A DNA stretch of 64,000 nt. It comes from Streptomyces ruber. Lineage in GTDB: Bacteria > Actinomycetota > Actinomycetes > Streptomycetales > Streptomycetaceae. Each line of letters starts with the position of its first letter. Position 1 is the stretch's first letter. The notes beneath the pieces are model-generated. The model had not been told where the DNA came from, did no database searches, and was given only the letters and a program-made list of their open reading frames with translations. The DNA is taken from positions 620,001-684,000 of the forward strand of contig NZ_BMQK01000002.1 in the NCBI RefSeq assembly GCF_014648075.1, in the 5' to 3' direction. Below are positions 27,555 through 39,159 of this stretch, in pieces. The position numbers and the translations under genes are program-made.

Positions 27555-28199
27555 ATGGACCGTATGAAGCTCACGAAGAAATCGCACGCCTGCGTACGGC
27601 TGGAGAAGGACGGGCGGACGCTCGTCATCGATCCCGGCGGGTTCAGCGAGGCGGACGCCGCCGTGGGGGCGGACGCCGTCCTGGTCACGCACGAGCACCC
27701 CGACCACTTCGACGAGGGACGGCTCCGCGCGGCCCTGGAGGCGAACCCGGCCGCCGAGATCTGGACCAACCGGTCCGTCGCGGGGAGGATCTCCGCCGCC
27801 TTCCCCGGCCGCGTGCACACGGTCGGCCACGGCGACACCTTCACCGCGGCGGGCTTCGACGTCCAGGTCCACGGCGAGCTGCACGCCGTCATCCACCCGG
27901 ACATCCCGCGCATCACGAACGTCGGCTACCTGATCGACGGCGGCCGGGTCTTCCACCCGGGCGACGCGCTCACCGTCCCCGACCGCCCCGTCGAGACGCT
28001 GATGCTCCCGGTCATGGCCCCCTGGAACAAGATCTCCGAGGTCATCGACTACGTCCGCGAGGTGAAGCCGCAGCGCGCGTACGACATCCACGACGCCCTG
28101 CTGACCGACCTCGCCCGGCCGGCGTACGACAACCAGATCGGCGCCCTGGGCGGCGCGGACCACCAGCGGCTGGCCCCGGGGGCGTCGGCCGAGGTCTGA
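27555..28199 (+). CDS. MBL-fold metal-dependent hydrolase (UlaG-like)
   Basis: 214 residues from ATG 27555 (GAGGAGGAG just upstream; ATG 27564 is an alternative). The metallo-beta-lactamase core is visible: VIDPGGF, the HxHxDH motif in THEHPDHFD near residue 52, a later His in HGELHAVIH, and an Asp in HPGDAL. The length matches compact UlaG/YycJ-type hydrolases that cleave ester or phosphodiester bonds with two metal ions. Substrate is unknown. It lies 61 bp after pcaL and 58 bp before the exonuclease gene, on the same strand, so co-transcription is possible. Confidence 0.85.
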   Translation: MDRMKLTKKSHACVRLEKDGRTLVIDPGGFSEADAAVGADAVLVTHEHPDHFDEGRLRAALEANPAAEIWTNRSVAGRISAAFPGRVHTVGHGDTFTAAGFDVQVHGELHAVIHPDIPRITNVGYLIDGGRVFHPGDALTVPDRPVETLMLPVMAPWNKISEVIDYVREVKPQRAYDIHDALLTDLARPAYDNQIGALGGADHQRLAPGASAEV

Positions 28200-28257
28200 C
28201 CCCGCCGGCCGACCGCGGCGGAGGGCGTTGTCGTACCCTCCGGGTAGGTTGGGACGC

Positions 28258-29037
28258 ATGCGCATCGCGACCTGGAACGTCAACTCGATCACCGCCCGTC
28301 TGCCCAGGCTGCTGGCCTGGCTGGAGAGCAGCGGCACGGACGTGCTGTGCCTCCAGGAGGCCAAGATCGCCGAGGAGAAGTTCCCGTTCGGTGAGCTGCG
28401 CGAGCTGGGCTACGAGGCGGCGGTCAACGCGACCGGCCGGTGGAACGGCGTGGCGGTGCTCTCCCGCGTCGGCCTCGAGGACGTGGTCAGGGGGCTGCCC
28501 GGCGACCCGGGTTACGAGGGCGCCGAGGAGCCCCGCGCCGTCTCCGCGACCTGCGGCCCGGTCCGCGTCTGGTCGGTGTACGTGCCGAACGGCCGTGAGG
28601 TGGGCCACCCCCACTACGCGTACAAGATCCAGTGGTTCGAGGCGCTGCGGGCCGCCGTCGCGGGCGACGCGACGGGCAGCCGCCCGTTCGCGGTGATGGG
28701 CGACTACAACGTGGCGCCGACGGACGACGACGTCTTCGACCGGGCGGCCTTCGAGGGCTCCACCCACGTCACCGAGGCGGAGCGCGCCGCCCTCGCCGCC
28801 CTGCGCGAGGCGGGCCTGACGGACGTCGTCCCCCGCCCCCTCAAGTACGACCACCCCTACACGTACTGGGACTACCGCCAGCTGGCCTTCCCGAAGAACC
28901 GGGGCATGCGCATCGACCTGGTGTACGGCAACGAGCCGTTCGCGAAGGCCGTCACGGACGCCTACGTGGACCGCGAGGAGCGCAAGGGCAAGGGGGCGTC
29001 CGACCACGCGCCGGTCGTGGTGGACCTGGACGTGTAG
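28258..29037 (+). CDS. xthA: Exodeoxyribonuclease III
   Basis: 259 residues from ATG 28258. All endonuclease/exonuclease/phosphatase motifs are present: Asn7 in TWNVNS, Glu34 in LQEAK, GDYNVAP near 146, and the terminal SDHAP near 249. It acts as an AP endonuclease and 3'-5' exonuclease in base-excision repair. No clear Shine-Dalgarno precedes the ATG; the short leader with TACCCT at 28234-28239 may mean a leaderless or near-leaderless message. It converges with the secreted hydrolase gene, and a hairpin lies between them. Confidence 0.93.
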   Translation: MRIATWNVNSITARLPRLLAWLESSGTDVLCLQEAKIAEEKFPFGELRELGYEAAVNATGRWNGVAVLSRVGLEDVVRGLPGDPGYEGAEEPRAVSATCGPVRVWSVYVPNGREVGHPHYAYKIQWFEALRAAVAGDATGSRPFAVMGDYNVAPTDDDVFDRAAFEGSTHVTEAERAALAALREAGLTDVVPRPLKYDHPYTYWDYRQLAFPKNRGMRIDLVYGNEPFAKAVTDAYVDREERKGKGASDHAPVVVDLDV

Positions 29038-29050
29038 CCGTACAGCCGCT

Positions 29051-29077
29051 GCCGAGGAGGCGGGCGGCCCCCTCGGC
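29051..29077. terminator. Hairpin between convergent xthA and SGNH hydrolase genes
   Basis: GCCGAGG (29051-29057) pairs with CCTCGGC (29071-29077) across a 13-nt loop in the 48-bp gap between two convergent stop codons, so it can serve both directions. The stem is short. Confidence 0.5.
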
Positions 29078-29085
29078 GGCGCTCC

Positions 29086-30855
29086 TCACCCCCGCAGCAT
29101 CCGCAGGTCCACCGACTCCGCCAGGGCCGCCAGCCCCGCGTCACCCGGGTGCAGATGGTCCCCGCTGTCGTACGCCGGGAGGATGCGCGACGGGTGAGCG
29201 GGATCACGGATCACCGCGTCGAAGTCGAGCACACCGTCGAACGCGGCCGCGCCCCGGCCCCGCAGCCACGCGTTCACCTCCTGGCGCTCGGTGTCGGCGG
29301 CCGCCGTGCAGCGCGCCTCGCCCTCGCACGGCACGATCGTCGCCGCCAGCACCCGCAGTCCCCGCGCGTGGCTCCGCGCGGCGATCTCCCGCAGCCCGGC
29401 GATCACCTGCTCCGACGTGGCACCCCAGCGGACGTCGTTGACGCCCAGGAAGACGACGGCGGTCCGGGCGGAGGTCTGCGCGAGGACGTCACGGTCCAGG
29501 CGGTGCAGGGCGTCGACCCCGCCCGTCTCGGTCGAGACCCCGTCGCCCGGGTAACGGTCGCCGACCACGCGGTTCGCGGAGATGCCGTGGTTGAGCACCC
29601 CGTAGCGGGGGACCGCGCGCTGCGCCCGCAGCCGGTCGGCGAGCACGTCGGGCCAGCGCCGGTTCGCGCCCGGCGTGGACTTCTCGCCGTCCGTGATCGA
29701 GTCCCCGAGGAGCACGACGGAGCCCGGCCCGCCGCCCACGTCGACCCCGGTCAGGAACGGCCACGAGGTGATCGTCGAGGTGTACGCGGCGGCCGAGCCG
29801 TCCCGCGCGTGGTCGCCCGGTCCGCTGACGTACGAGGTCTGCATCGCCAGCCGGTGCGTGGGCGCGGCCGTGACCGTCCCCGGCAGATGGAAGCTCACCA
29901 GCAGATCGCTGTCCCGTGGCACGTCGAAGGCCAGCGGATCGCTGTACGCCTGCGCTCCCGCCGGGATCTCGGTGCTCCCGGCGCCCCGGAACGACAGCGG
30001 CACCGGGGCGCCCCGCGAGCTCGCGCCCTCGGCGCGCACGGCGACCGTCGCACTCCCGATGCGCACCGGGGCGCCGGCGAAGGTGTTGTCGAGCCGGATC
30101 CGCACTCGGGGCCCGCCCGCCGAGGTGTGCACCACGAGCCGCAGCGTGCGGTCCGTCCACGGCCCGACGGACTGGTAGCCGGAGGTGGCGGCCGACCAGG
30201 TGCCGGTCCAGCCGTGCGCCGCGGGCCGTACCGCGAGGTCGAAGACGTGCAGGTCACGGTTGCGCGGCAGGGACACCGACGCCACCTCGCGCCCGCGTGC
30301 GACCGGCACGGTCACCACGTACAGCCGGGCCTTCTCGACCGCCTGGCCGTCCGGGCCGTTGACGTGCGGCAGCGCGACCGCCTTGGTGGCGAGCGGGCCG
30401 GTGCGCCAGTCCGGCGCGGTCAGCCGGTAGACGGAGCGCGTGCCGTCGGCGTACCGGACCGTGCCCCTGCCGCTCGCGGGGGCACCGCCCGTGCCCGCGA
30501 CGAGGAAGGCCAGGGCGTCGCCCCGGCCGCGTACGCGTACGGACTGCCCGTCGGCGCGGGCGTTGTCCGGCTCGCCCGCCTTCCGGGCGGGCCAGTTCAG
30601 CCGGGCGCCCTGCACGGTCAGGTCCCGCCCGGGGGTCCAGCCCGCGGCCGCCAGGTCCTGGGCGGACAGGGAGCCGCCCGAGCCGTCGAAGTCCGCCTCG
30701 CCCGGGTGGTCGTCGTCGCTGACGGCCCGGTTGTCGAAGTGCCGCTCCAGCGGCAGCGGCCGGGCCTCCGCCGTCTCGGCCCGCGCGGTCGCCACCGGCG
30801 CGGTCGCCGCCAGCAGGCCGAGCACGAGCGCCGTACCCCACACACGTCTGAGCAC
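29086..30855 (-). CDS. Secreted SGNH/GDSL-family esterase
   Basis: 589 residues from GTG 30855 (GGAGAGG upstream); ATG 30885 would add ten residues before the signal peptide. A signal peptide (LRRVWGTALVLGLLAATAPVATARA) is cleaved near residue 26. A beta-rich N-terminal region is followed by the SGNH hydrolase domain: GDSITDG near residue 384, Gly in NHGISANR, GVND, and the HLHPGD His near 573. Members remove acyl or acetyl groups from lipids, polysaccharides or peptidoglycan outside the cell. Upstream from 30856 lies the divergent promoter shared with the gene at 31056. Confidence 0.88.
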   Translation of the reverse strand: MLRRVWGTALVLGLLAATAPVATARAETAEARPLPLERHFDNRAVSDDDHPGEADFDGSGGSLSAQDLAAAGWTPGRDLTVQGARLNWPARKAGEPDNARADGQSVRVRGRGDALAFLVAGTGGAPASGRGTVRYADGTRSVYRLTAPDWRTGPLATKAVALPHVNGPDGQAVEKARLYVVTVPVARGREVASVSLPRNRDLHVFDLAVRPAAHGWTGTWSAATSGYQSVGPWTDRTLRLVVHTSAGGPRVRIRLDNTFAGAPVRIGSATVAVRAEGASSRGAPVPLSFRGAGSTEIPAGAQAYSDPLAFDVPRDSDLLVSFHLPGTVTAAPTHRLAMQTSYVSGPGDHARDGSAAAYTSTITSWPFLTGVDVGGGPGSVVLLGDSITDGEKSTPGANRRWPDVLADRLRAQRAVPRYGVLNHGISANRVVGDRYPGDGVSTETGGVDALHRLDRDVLAQTSARTAVVFLGVNDVRWGATSEQVIAGLREIAARSHARGLRVLAATIVPCEGEARCTAAADTERQEVNAWLRGRGAAAFDGVLDFDAVIRDPAHPSRILPAYDSGDHLHPGDAGLAALAESVDLRMLRG

Positions 30856-31055
30856 TTCCGGCCCCTCTCCCACGATCACGCCCATGACCTCTGAGATGAC
30901 AGGTGCGCCCCGAAACTAAGGAGTCGTCAGAAATCCGTCAACGAGGCGTGCTCGAACCCGGCGCGAATCCCGCGCGAACGCTCCGTCGCCGTCACGACAC
31001 GCACGGTCCCGCGCGCCTGTGGTGCGGGGGGTGGTCCGGATGACACGCTGGCCGT

Positions 31056-31496
31056 ATGAACATCTCTTTCCTGGGCAACTGGCGCAAGAAGCGCGGTCCC
31101 GCCCTCGGTGTCGCGGTGTTCTCCGGGCGGGCCGCCGAGCACGCGGGGCTCGCGGACCTCCTCGCCGAGTGCGAGCTGCTGCGCGCGCAGGCGAACCGGG
31201 CGGGCGTCGAACTCGACGACAGCGCCGCCTCGTTGGAGGCGGTGGACCAGCTCGTGCCGCGCTGGCGGGACGACGAGGAACTGCTGTCCTGGCTCGGCAA
31301 CGACGCGGGGCTCTACCTGGGGACGGTCGTGGTCCGCACGGTCCCCGGCGCCGGCTGGGCGCTCCGGTCCGGCGGCCAGCCGGTCGTACGGCTCGCCTCC
31401 GGCCGCGAGATCGACGTGGTCGCCGCCGGACACGAGTGGGCGGTCAGCGGAGTTCCCGAGCTCTCCTGGGTGTACGCCGAGGTGGCGGAGGGGTAG
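31056..31496 (+). CDS. DUF6278-like small protein
   Basis: 146 residues. No transmembrane segment or signal peptide. It has an N-terminal NWRKKRGPALGVAVFSG, a Leu-rich helix pair (ADLLAECELLRAQANRAGVELDD) and a C-terminal beta region with GREIDVVAAGHEWAVSG. I recall it as a conserved actinobacterial family (DUF6278) without known role. It stands alone between two secreted-hydrolase genes, divergent from the first and convergent with the second, so context adds little. Confidence 0.68.
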   Translation: MNISFLGNWRKKRGPALGVAVFSGRAAEHAGLADLLAECELLRAQANRAGVELDDSAASLEAVDQLVPRWRDDEELLSWLGNDAGLYLGTVVVRTVPGAGWALRSGGQPVVRLASGREIDVVAAGHEWAVSGVPELSWVYAEVAEG

Positions 31497-31713
31497 TGGG
31501 CGGCGGCCGGCCCGCGCGCCCGGTCGAACACCCCTCCGTCCCGCCGCCGGGACGTCGACTACGATGAGCCGTTCAGCCCTGTGCGGGCCGGGACCCTGGT
31601 GAGCGCCCCGGCCGTGCCAGGGCGTCGCTGCCCGGTGGGGTTCCCGGCGGTCCGGAGGCCGTGGGGGAGAGCAGCGGCTCACAGGGCCAGGCCCGCCCGG
31701 CGGCAGCCGGAGA
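31497..31713. other. Intergenic gap between convergent genes
   Basis: 217 bases, no ORF or clear hairpin with a U-tract recognised. It separates the DUF6278-like gene from the S15-type hydrolase gene on the other strand. Confidence 0.35.
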
Positions 31714-33318
31714 TCACTGCTCGCGCAGCGGTACCGCCACATAGGAGGGATCGCTCTGCGGCGAGGAGAAGGTCAGCTGCGCGCCGGTCGGGTTGTGCTC
31801 GATGTAGAGCGGGTCGACCGTGTCGACGACGAGGGCGAGCCGGTGCCCGGCCGGGACGTCGTAGGCCGTGGAGAACAACTCCAGGTCCACGCCGAACGGC
31901 CGGCCCGGCGTCCGCCCGTGGAAGGTGTACGGCGCGCTGGTGACCAGCTTGCCGAGGCCGAGCGGCCCCACGTCGTACAGGTAGGCGACGAGGGTGCCGC
32001 TCGACTCGGTGCTCGTGAGCGTGGTGTGCAGCCGGGGCGTGCCGCGCACCTGCTGGACCGTCGCACGGCGCTCCGACTGCCACACGGCGGCGTGACGCCG
32101 CGGCAGCAACGGGATCGACGCCGTCGGGGGCAGCTTGACCAGCTGGTCGAGGAGGCTGGAGAGGAAGATGACCCCGCCGTCGGCGCCCGAGTTGACGTTC
32201 GCGTCGATCGTCGTGGTGCCGGCCAGGTCGATCTTCCGGCTGGTCGCGCCGACGGACTTCCAGTCCGCGTAACCCTCCCAGGCGCCCGTGGAACGGGACT
32301 TCAGCCGGACCGGCTGCTCGCGGCCGACGCCGTTGTCCTCGCCCTTGAGGTGGAAGTCCAGCCAGCGTTCGGTGTCGGTCCACACGTCGTTGGGCAGGCC
32401 GAGCAGCCCGGTCGCCTCGGCGGTGGCGTGGTCGCCGGGGCGCAGCGCGAGTCTCTTCGGGCCGGTCAGTTCCTCGTAGAAGTCGGCGTACTGGTTGGGC
32501 GGGAAGAGGGAGTCGCCCCAGGCGTTGGCCAGCATGACCGCCGTGCCGTGGGCGTTGATGCGGTCGACGTAGGTGGCGGGGGAGCGCTTCGCGCCCCAGT
32601 CGAGCATCTCCTGCTCCTTGGCCAGGTCCGAGGAGAGGAAGCCGTCGAGTATGCCCTGGAGTTCGGCGCTCGGCCGGCCCGTGAGCTGCGCGGAGCCGCC
32701 CAGCAGGGCGGCCGCCTGGGAGTGCTGGGTGCGGCCGGAGTAGATCGAGTCGATGAGGTCGGCCCAGCCGCTGAGCGCGGCGACGGCCTTGACACGGCTG
32801 TCGTGCGCGGCGGTGAGCAGGCTGATCCCGGCACCGTACGAGACACCCGCCATCCCCACCTTCCCCGCGTCGGCCGGGGTGTTGGCGAGCGCCCAGTCGA
32901 TCACCTTGGAGGCGTCGGCGATGTCGGGCGGGCCGGCCACCTCGATGAACCCGCCGGACTGCCAGAAGCCGCGCACGTTGTAGCCGACCACGACGTAGCC
33001 GTCGGCGGCGAGCCGCCGCGCCTGGGCCAGGTACTCGATCTGGGGCAGGCCCCAGCTCGTCGGCAGCACGACGAGGGGGTAGTCGCGGGAGTTGTCGGCG
33101 CCGGGCGGTGTGACGACGTTGGCCTTGAGGACCGTGCCGCCGTCGCCGGTGATGTCGACGAAGCGGACGGCGGAGGCGGCGGGCACGGCGGTCTGGGCGG
33201 CCCGGGCGGCCGGGGCCAGGCCGGCGATCGTCCCGGCGACCAGGGCCGCCGAGACGGCACCGACGGCGGACGTGCGCAGGGCGTTGCGGCCGTCGCGGCC
33301 GCTGACACCAGGTCCCAC
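31714..33318 (-). CDS. Secreted S15/CocE-type alpha/beta hydrolase
   Basis: 534 residues from GTG 33318 (GAGGAG at 33331-33326). A signal peptide with twin Arg-like N-region (RDGRNALRTS, then an Ala-rich core) ends near residue 40. The alpha/beta domain has the oxyanion region LPTSWG, GYNVRGFW, and nucleophile elbow GVSYGAG (Ser near 149). Asp in NAWGDSLFPP and His in PGDHATAEA complete the triad. The C-terminal third is a jelly-roll like that of X-Pro dipeptidyl-peptidases and cocaine esterases. Likely an extracellular peptidase or esterase. GGTAA-containing repeats sit just upstream. Confidence 0.85.
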   Translation of the reverse strand: MGPGVSGRDGRNALRTSAVGAVSAALVAGTIAGLAPAARAAQTAVPAASAVRFVDITGDGGTVLKANVVTPPGADNSRDYPLVVLPTSWGLPQIEYLAQARRLAADGYVVVGYNVRGFWQSGGFIEVAGPPDIADASKVIDWALANTPADAGKVGMAGVSYGAGISLLTAAHDSRVKAVAALSGWADLIDSIYSGRTQHSQAAALLGGSAQLTGRPSAELQGILDGFLSSDLAKEQEMLDWGAKRSPATYVDRINAHGTAVMLANAWGDSLFPPNQYADFYEELTGPKRLALRPGDHATAEATGLLGLPNDVWTDTERWLDFHLKGEDNGVGREQPVRLKSRSTGAWEGYADWKSVGATSRKIDLAGTTTIDANVNSGADGGVIFLSSLLDQLVKLPPTASIPLLPRRHAAVWQSERRATVQQVRGTPRLHTTLTSTESSGTLVAYLYDVGPLGLGKLVTSAPYTFHGRTPGRPFGVDLELFSTAYDVPAGHRLALVVDTVDPLYIEHNPTGAQLTFSSPQSDPSYVAVPLREQ

Positions 33319-33357
33319 GGGTCACTCCTCACTCGTGTCAGTGCAAAGTGACCAGAA

Positions 33358-33413
33358 GGTAACCGTGGCTCCTTACCGCAGGTAACCCGTCGGTAAGTTA
33401 CGTGCGGGTAACG
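33358..33413. promoter_or_regulatory. Cluster of GGTAA motifs upstream of the S15-type hydrolase
   Basis: GGTAA occurs at 33358, 33381, 33392 and 33408; the second is the right arm of a perfect inverted repeat TTACC-GCA-GGTAA (33373-33385). The set lies between the divergent-facing hydrolase start and the end of the neighbouring gene, in the expected promoter zone. A regulator site is plausible; which regulator is unknown. Confidence 0.5.
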
Positions 33414-33441
33414 ATTGTTGAGGTGTGAACGACGCGCGTGG

Positions 33442-34176
33442 TCAGGAAGGGGATGCCGGTGTCCGGGCCGGCGGGGTCGTCGCGGCCCGGGTCACATCGG
33501 CCACCAGTTCGACCACGTCCGGTCCGTACGCCTGCGAGTTGACCACCTTCAGCAGCAGGACGAAGGTGCCGGTGCCGTGCTTGCGGGCGAGCTGTTCGTG
33601 GTGGCGGGCGAGGTAGCGGGTCGCGGCCTGGTTGGTGATGGCGCGCTGGCCGCAGAAGAGGAACACCGGCCGCGACCGGCCCGCGGCGATCCGGGCCAGC
33701 AGGACGTACTCCGTGACCCCGGCCTCCATGCGGTAGCGCTCGGTGCCTATCGTGAACGCCAGCCGGTCCGGGCCCGCTTCCCGGTCGGTGTTCACCTGGA
33801 CACCCGGCAGCATGGCGCCCATGTGGGCCTGCATACGGCGGTTCGAGTCCGGTCCGCCCACGCAGAACTCGGTCCGCTCCCCGAAGCCCTGCCGCGCCAT
33901 GTCCTGGGTGACGACGTCGGCGTGCGCCCCGCAGTCCTTGATGAGGGCGGAGAGCTCCAGCAGTGCGAACACGTCGTAGCGGTGGACCGCAAGGTCGGGG
34001 CTGCCGGCGTCGCGGTTGACCACGAGCAGCGACTCGGAGTGGCCGGGCAGCCCGAAGAACGCCTGTCTGCGACGGAGCCTGCGCTTCCACAGGTAGGTGC
34101 GGGCCATCCAGCCCAGCGAGGCGCTGATGCCCGCCGCGATCACTCCGAGGGCGATGTTGCGCACGTCGTCAGTCAT
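33442..34176 (-). CDS. Membrane-anchored protein of unknown function
   Basis: 244 residues from ATG 34176. One N-terminal transmembrane helix (about residues 8-28, ALGVIAAGISASLGWMARTYLW) is followed by a basic patch (KRRLRRRQ) and a cytosolic domain. Notable segments are GLPGHSESLLVVNRDAGSPDLAVHRYDVFALLEL, VVTQDMARQG and the later FCGQRAITNQAATRYLARHHEQLAR. I recognise the type as a conserved Streptomyces family but know no function. It is transcribed toward the S15-type hydrolase and away from the ggt gene. Confidence 0.72.
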   Translation of the reverse strand: MTDDVRNIALGVIAAGISASLGWMARTYLWKRRLRRRQAFFGLPGHSESLLVVNRDAGSPDLAVHRYDVFALLELSALIKDCGAHADVVTQDMARQGFGERTEFCVGGPDSNRRMQAHMGAMLPGVQVNTDREAGPDRLAFTIGTERYRMEAGVTEYVLLARIAAGRSRPVFLFCGQRAITNQAATRYLARHHEQLARKHGTGTFVLLLKVVNSQAYGPDVVELVADVTRAATTPPARTPASPS

Positions 34177-34281
34177 GGGCGCGCATGCTAGCGGGCGGTG
34201 CCGTCCCCCTCGCCCGGTGACCCTGACGGGACCATGGCAAGCGGGTTACGCTGCGCGGACGCACGTCGACTGGAGGTACGG

Positions 34282-36081
34282 ATGCAACGCCCTGTCGCAC
34301 GCACACTCGCGGTACTGGCCGTCTCGGCCGCCGTGGTCTCGGTCGGTGCGGCCGCGCCGCCGCCGGCCGCCGGGCGCGGCGCGGAGAAGGAACCCGTGGC
34401 CGTCGGCCACGGCGGCGCGGTCTCCAGCGTGGACGCGGACGCCTCCGCCGTGGGCATCGAGGTCCTGCGCAAGGGCGGCAACGCCGTCGACGCGGCGGTC
34501 GCCACGGCCGCGGCCCTCGGCGTCACCGAGCCCTACTCGGCGGGCATCGGCGGAGGCGGCTACTTCGTCCACTACGACGCGAAGTCCCGTACGGTGCGGA
34601 CGATCGACGGCCGGGAGACCGCGCCCCGGACCGCCGACGAGAACCTGTTCACGGAGGACGGCAAGGCGATCCCCTTCGCCGAGGCCGTCAGCAGCGGGCT
34701 GAGCGTCGGCACCCCCGGCACGCCCGCCACCTGGCAGGCGGCGCTGGACCGATGGGGGAGCCGGAGCCTCGGCACCCTGCTGAAGCCCGCCGAACGGCTC
34801 GCCCGGGACGGGTTCACCGTCGACGAGACGTTCCGCTCGCAGACCGCGTCCAACGAGGCCCGCTTCCGGTACTTCCCCGACACGGCCGAGCTGTTCCTGC
34901 CGGGCGGCGAGCTGCCGGTGGTCGGCTCCACCTTCAAGAACCCGGACCTGGCCCGTACGTACGCGGAACTGGCGCGCAAGGGCGTCGGCACCCTGTACCG
35001 GGGCGGACTGGCCGAGGACATCGTCGACACCGTCAACAAGCCGCCCGTGGACCCGGACTCCGGGTACGAGGCGCGCCCCGGCGACCTGTCGGCGAAGGAC
35101 CTGGCGACGTACCGCGTCGAGCACCAGGCACCGACGAAGACCTCGTACCGCGGCCTGGACGTCTACTCCATGGCGCCCTCGTCCTCCGGCGGCACGACGG
35201 TCGGCCAGGCGCTCAACATGCTGGAGCGCACGGACCTGTCGAAGGCGAGCGAGGCCCAGTACCTGCACCGCTTCATCGAGGCGAGCCGGATCGCCTTCGC
35301 CGACCGGGGGCGCTGGGTGGGCGACCCCGCCTTCGAGGACGTGCCCACGAAGGAGCTGCTGTCGCAGCGGTACGCCGACGCGCGGGAGTGCCTGATCAAG
35401 GACGACGCCGTGCTCACCAGCCCGGTGGCACCCGGCGACCCGCGGCACCCGGGCCGCTGCTCGACCGGGGGCACGCCCGCCCCGACGACGTACGAGGGCG
35501 ACAGCACCACCCACCTCACGGTCGCCGACAAGTGGGGCAACGTCGTCTCGTACACCCTCACCATCGAGCAGACCGGCGGCAGCGGCATCACCGTCCCCGG
35601 GCGCGGCTTCCTCCTCAACAACGAGCTGACCGACTTCTCCTTCACCCCGGCGAACCCGGCCGTCCACGACCCGAACCTGCCGGGTCCGGGCAAGCGGCCC
35701 CGCTCCTCGATGTCGCCGACGATCGTGCTGGACAAGCACGACCGGCCGGTGGTGGCACTCGGCTCGCCGGGCGGCGCGACCATCATCACCACCGTGCTGC
35801 AGACGCTGACCGGCTTCCTCGACCGAGGGCTGCCGCTGGTCGACGCGATCGCCGCACCGCGCGCCAGCCAGCGCAACGCGGCCACCACCGAACTCGAACC
35901 CGGCCTGTGGAACAGCCCGCTGAAGGGTGAGCTGGAGGCCGTCGGCCACGTCTTCAAGGAGAACCCGGAGATCGGCGCGACGGTCGGCGTCCAGCGCCTG
36001 CCGAACGGCAAGTGGCTGGCCGCGGCGGAGACGGTACGGCGCGGGGGTGGCTCCGCGATGGTGGTACGGCCGGAACGGTAG
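34282..36081 (+). CDS. ggt: Gamma-glutamyltransferase, secreted
   Basis: 599 residues from ATG 34282 (GGAGG at 34272-34276). A signal peptide (about residues 1-32) precedes the large subunit, which carries the glutamate-binding Arg region (IDGRETAP). The self-cleavage and nucleophile Thr is about residue 409 in GDSTTHLTV; the small subunit then has FLLNNELTDFS and the late GGATIITTV motif. The enzyme hydrolyses glutathione and transfers gamma-glutamyl groups outside the cell or at its surface. It has its own promoter region facing away from the gene at 34176 and no operon partners. Confidence 0.94.
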   Translation: MQRPVARTLAVLAVSAAVVSVGAAAPPPAAGRGAEKEPVAVGHGGAVSSVDADASAVGIEVLRKGGNAVDAAVATAAALGVTEPYSAGIGGGGYFVHYDAKSRTVRTIDGRETAPRTADENLFTEDGKAIPFAEAVSSGLSVGTPGTPATWQAALDRWGSRSLGTLLKPAERLARDGFTVDETFRSQTASNEARFRYFPDTAELFLPGGELPVVGSTFKNPDLARTYAELARKGVGTLYRGGLAEDIVDTVNKPPVDPDSGYEARPGDLSAKDLATYRVEHQAPTKTSYRGLDVYSMAPSSSGGTTVGQALNMLERTDLSKASEAQYLHRFIEASRIAFADRGRWVGDPAFEDVPTKELLSQRYADARECLIKDDAVLTSPVAPGDPRHPGRCSTGGTPAPTTYEGDSTTHLTVADKWGNVVSYTLTIEQTGGSGITVPGRGFLLNNELTDFSFTPANPAVHDPNLPGPGKRPRSSMSPTIVLDKHDRPVVALGSPGGATIITTVLQTLTGFLDRGLPLVDAIAAPRASQRNAATTELEPGLWNSPLKGELEAVGHVFKENPEIGATVGVQRLPNGKWLAAAETVRRGGGSAMVVRPER

Positions 36082-36381
36082 GTGTGACGGCGGTGCCGCC
36101 GTCGGCCGGGCGGTGGCACCGTGGAACGGTTCGCCCCTGGGCGGCGCCACCGTGGGGGCCGTCGCCGGTTGGCAGGTGCCCTGCCGGTGCCGCCCGGACC
36201 GGAACCGGCCCCGATCCGGCCCGTGACCAGGCTCCGGCCTGTTGGCGGTGCCGGGGGGCGCCCCGCTCAGCGGTGACCCGGCACCGGTGCCGGGCGATCG
36301 TAAGCGCCCCGGCGGGTGCCGCCGTGGGGGCCGTCGGCGGGTGGCTGGGGCCGTCTCGGTGCCGGCCGGGCGGGTCTCCGC
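36082..36381. repeat. Intergenic region with an imperfect direct duplication
   Basis: 300 bases between ggt and the convergent clp gene, no gene. Two related segments begin at about 36147 and 36316 with GCCRCCGTGGGGGCCGTCG, and each is followed about 90-120 bases later by GCTCAGCSGTGACCCGGC, indicating an old duplication of roughly 120-170 bases. Several GC-rich hairpins could form and may terminate both genes. Confidence 0.5.
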
Positions 36382-38961
<2,580 letters not shown>

Positions 38962-39159
38962 GGCCTTCCGTTCCAGGTCGCCCGGGCCCGGGGCGGGGCC
39001 GGGGGCACCCTTGCCGATCGACGTGCTCGTTCCGCTCGCGGGTGCCCTGTCGTCACCCTGGTTACACCTGTCAGGACCCGCGCCCGGCTCGGATGCGGGT
39101 CCTCCGTCGCCACGGCGCCGTACGGACGCGCGGGCGGCACGAGGGCCGCCGTTCACGCG

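Noticed and set aside
31497..31713. Possible riboswitch in the GC-rich gap
   Set aside because: No conserved riboswitch core (such as a cobalamin or c-di-AMP box) could be matched, and both flanking genes converge on the gap, so no leader is expected there.
31795..33351. 518-codon frame antisense to the S15-type hydrolase
   Set aside because: No start signal or domain; the minus strand encodes a complete secreted hydrolase.
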